Assembly: GCA_902795045.1 (NCBI GenBank)
Contig: CADBJU010000009.1
Coordinates: 1 to 59,797 of the forward strand
Length of the DNA stretch: 59,797 nt
Source of the DNA: Oscillospiraceae bacterium
GTDB lineage: Bacteria; Bacillota; Clostridia; Oscillospirales; Oscillospiraceae
Direction of reading: 5' to 3'
The notes below the pieces were generated by a model. That model was not told where the DNA came from. It saw nothing but the letters and a program-made list of their open reading frames with translations, and made no database searches. Of the stretch, positions 59,701-59,797 are shown in pieces (within the stretch, counting starts at the first letter, position 1; each line of letters starts with the position of its first letter). The position numbers were made by a program, and so were the translations under genes.

Positions 59701-59797
59701 GTCATTGCGAGCCAGTGCGCACACTGGCGTGGCAATCCGCCCGCCGGAGGCCCTTAACAACTCAGAAATCAAACCTGGCCGCTGGGAGTACGGATTG
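59701..59797. repeat. Repeat B, copy 4 (cut by the window edge)
   Basis: GTCATTGCGAGCCAGTGCGCACACTGG at the left, and CGGCTTTAATCAGC upstream as in copy 3. The right arm begins GTACGGATTG and runs off the end of the window. No gene is seen after uvrA. Confidence 0.8.

Overview
The window looks like a chromosomal segment of a GC-rich, spore-forming gut Clostridia, most likely Oscillospiraceae. This is inferred from Firmicutes-type ribosome binding sites and sigma-A promoters, a small acid-soluble spore protein, YunB, a CIRCE element, a class A RNase P RNA, and many small palindromic intergenic repeats. There is no rRNA operon or other marker that would fix the genus.

Layout. 0-5 kb: topoisomerase IV subunit A (parC), a YitT membrane protein, a transglutaminase-like lipoprotein, and tRNA-Gly and tRNA-Leu. 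5-9 kb: a repeat-rich gap, a RelB/RelE-type toxin-antitoxin pair, a flavin-binding protein, a FucO-like alcohol dehydrogenase and a DUF1349 protein. 9-13 kb: a polar amino acid ABC transporter and an alanine racemase. 13-20 kb: a CIRCE-controlled small heat-shock protein, rnpB, murD, a methionine gamma-lyase-like PLP enzyme, yunB and ligA. 20-24 kb: guaB with a C_GCAxxG_C_C protein, a spore protein, and two cyclic-nucleotide-binding-domain proteins. 23.7-27 kb: a double-glycine-leader secreted protein and a zinc-ribbon membrane protein that share a promoter architecture, a Ser/Thr-rich lipoprotein and an S41-like peptidase. 27-30 kb: an RpiB-family protein, an HD-domain protein and cardiolipin synthase.

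31-45.2 kb is the most notable region. It is a minus-strand RiPP (ribosomally made, modified peptide) cluster. In order of transcription it holds an NHLM-type export system (HlyD, C39 peptidase-ABC, second ABC), two Nif11-type precursors with near-identical leaders and different cores, a leaderless third core, a full-length LanM, a flavodoxin-fold oxidoreductase, a radical SAM/SPASM enzyme, a 63-residue protein, an ECF sigma factor, a PrsW-like intramembrane protease and a shorter second LanM. Both LanM proteins keep the dehydratase (kinase-like) residues but have lost the zinc ligands of the cyclase domain, and every core has a single cysteine. The cluster ends in a strong terminator and is flanked by a serine-recombinase remnant and a transposase remnant.

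45-60 kb: tRNA-Leu(CAA), a GH25 lysozyme, a 37-residue peptide with a consensus promoter, an MntA/HepT toxin-antitoxin pair, hypA next to a large FAD/Fe-S oxidoreductase, an ACT-domain regulator with a structured leader, a SNF2 helicase, an Spx/ArsC-like protein, a TetR regulator, ybaK and uvrA.

Four families of short non-coding repeats (called A to D here) fill most intergenic gaps. All functional statements rest on reading the sequence and remembered family motifs; no database search was run.
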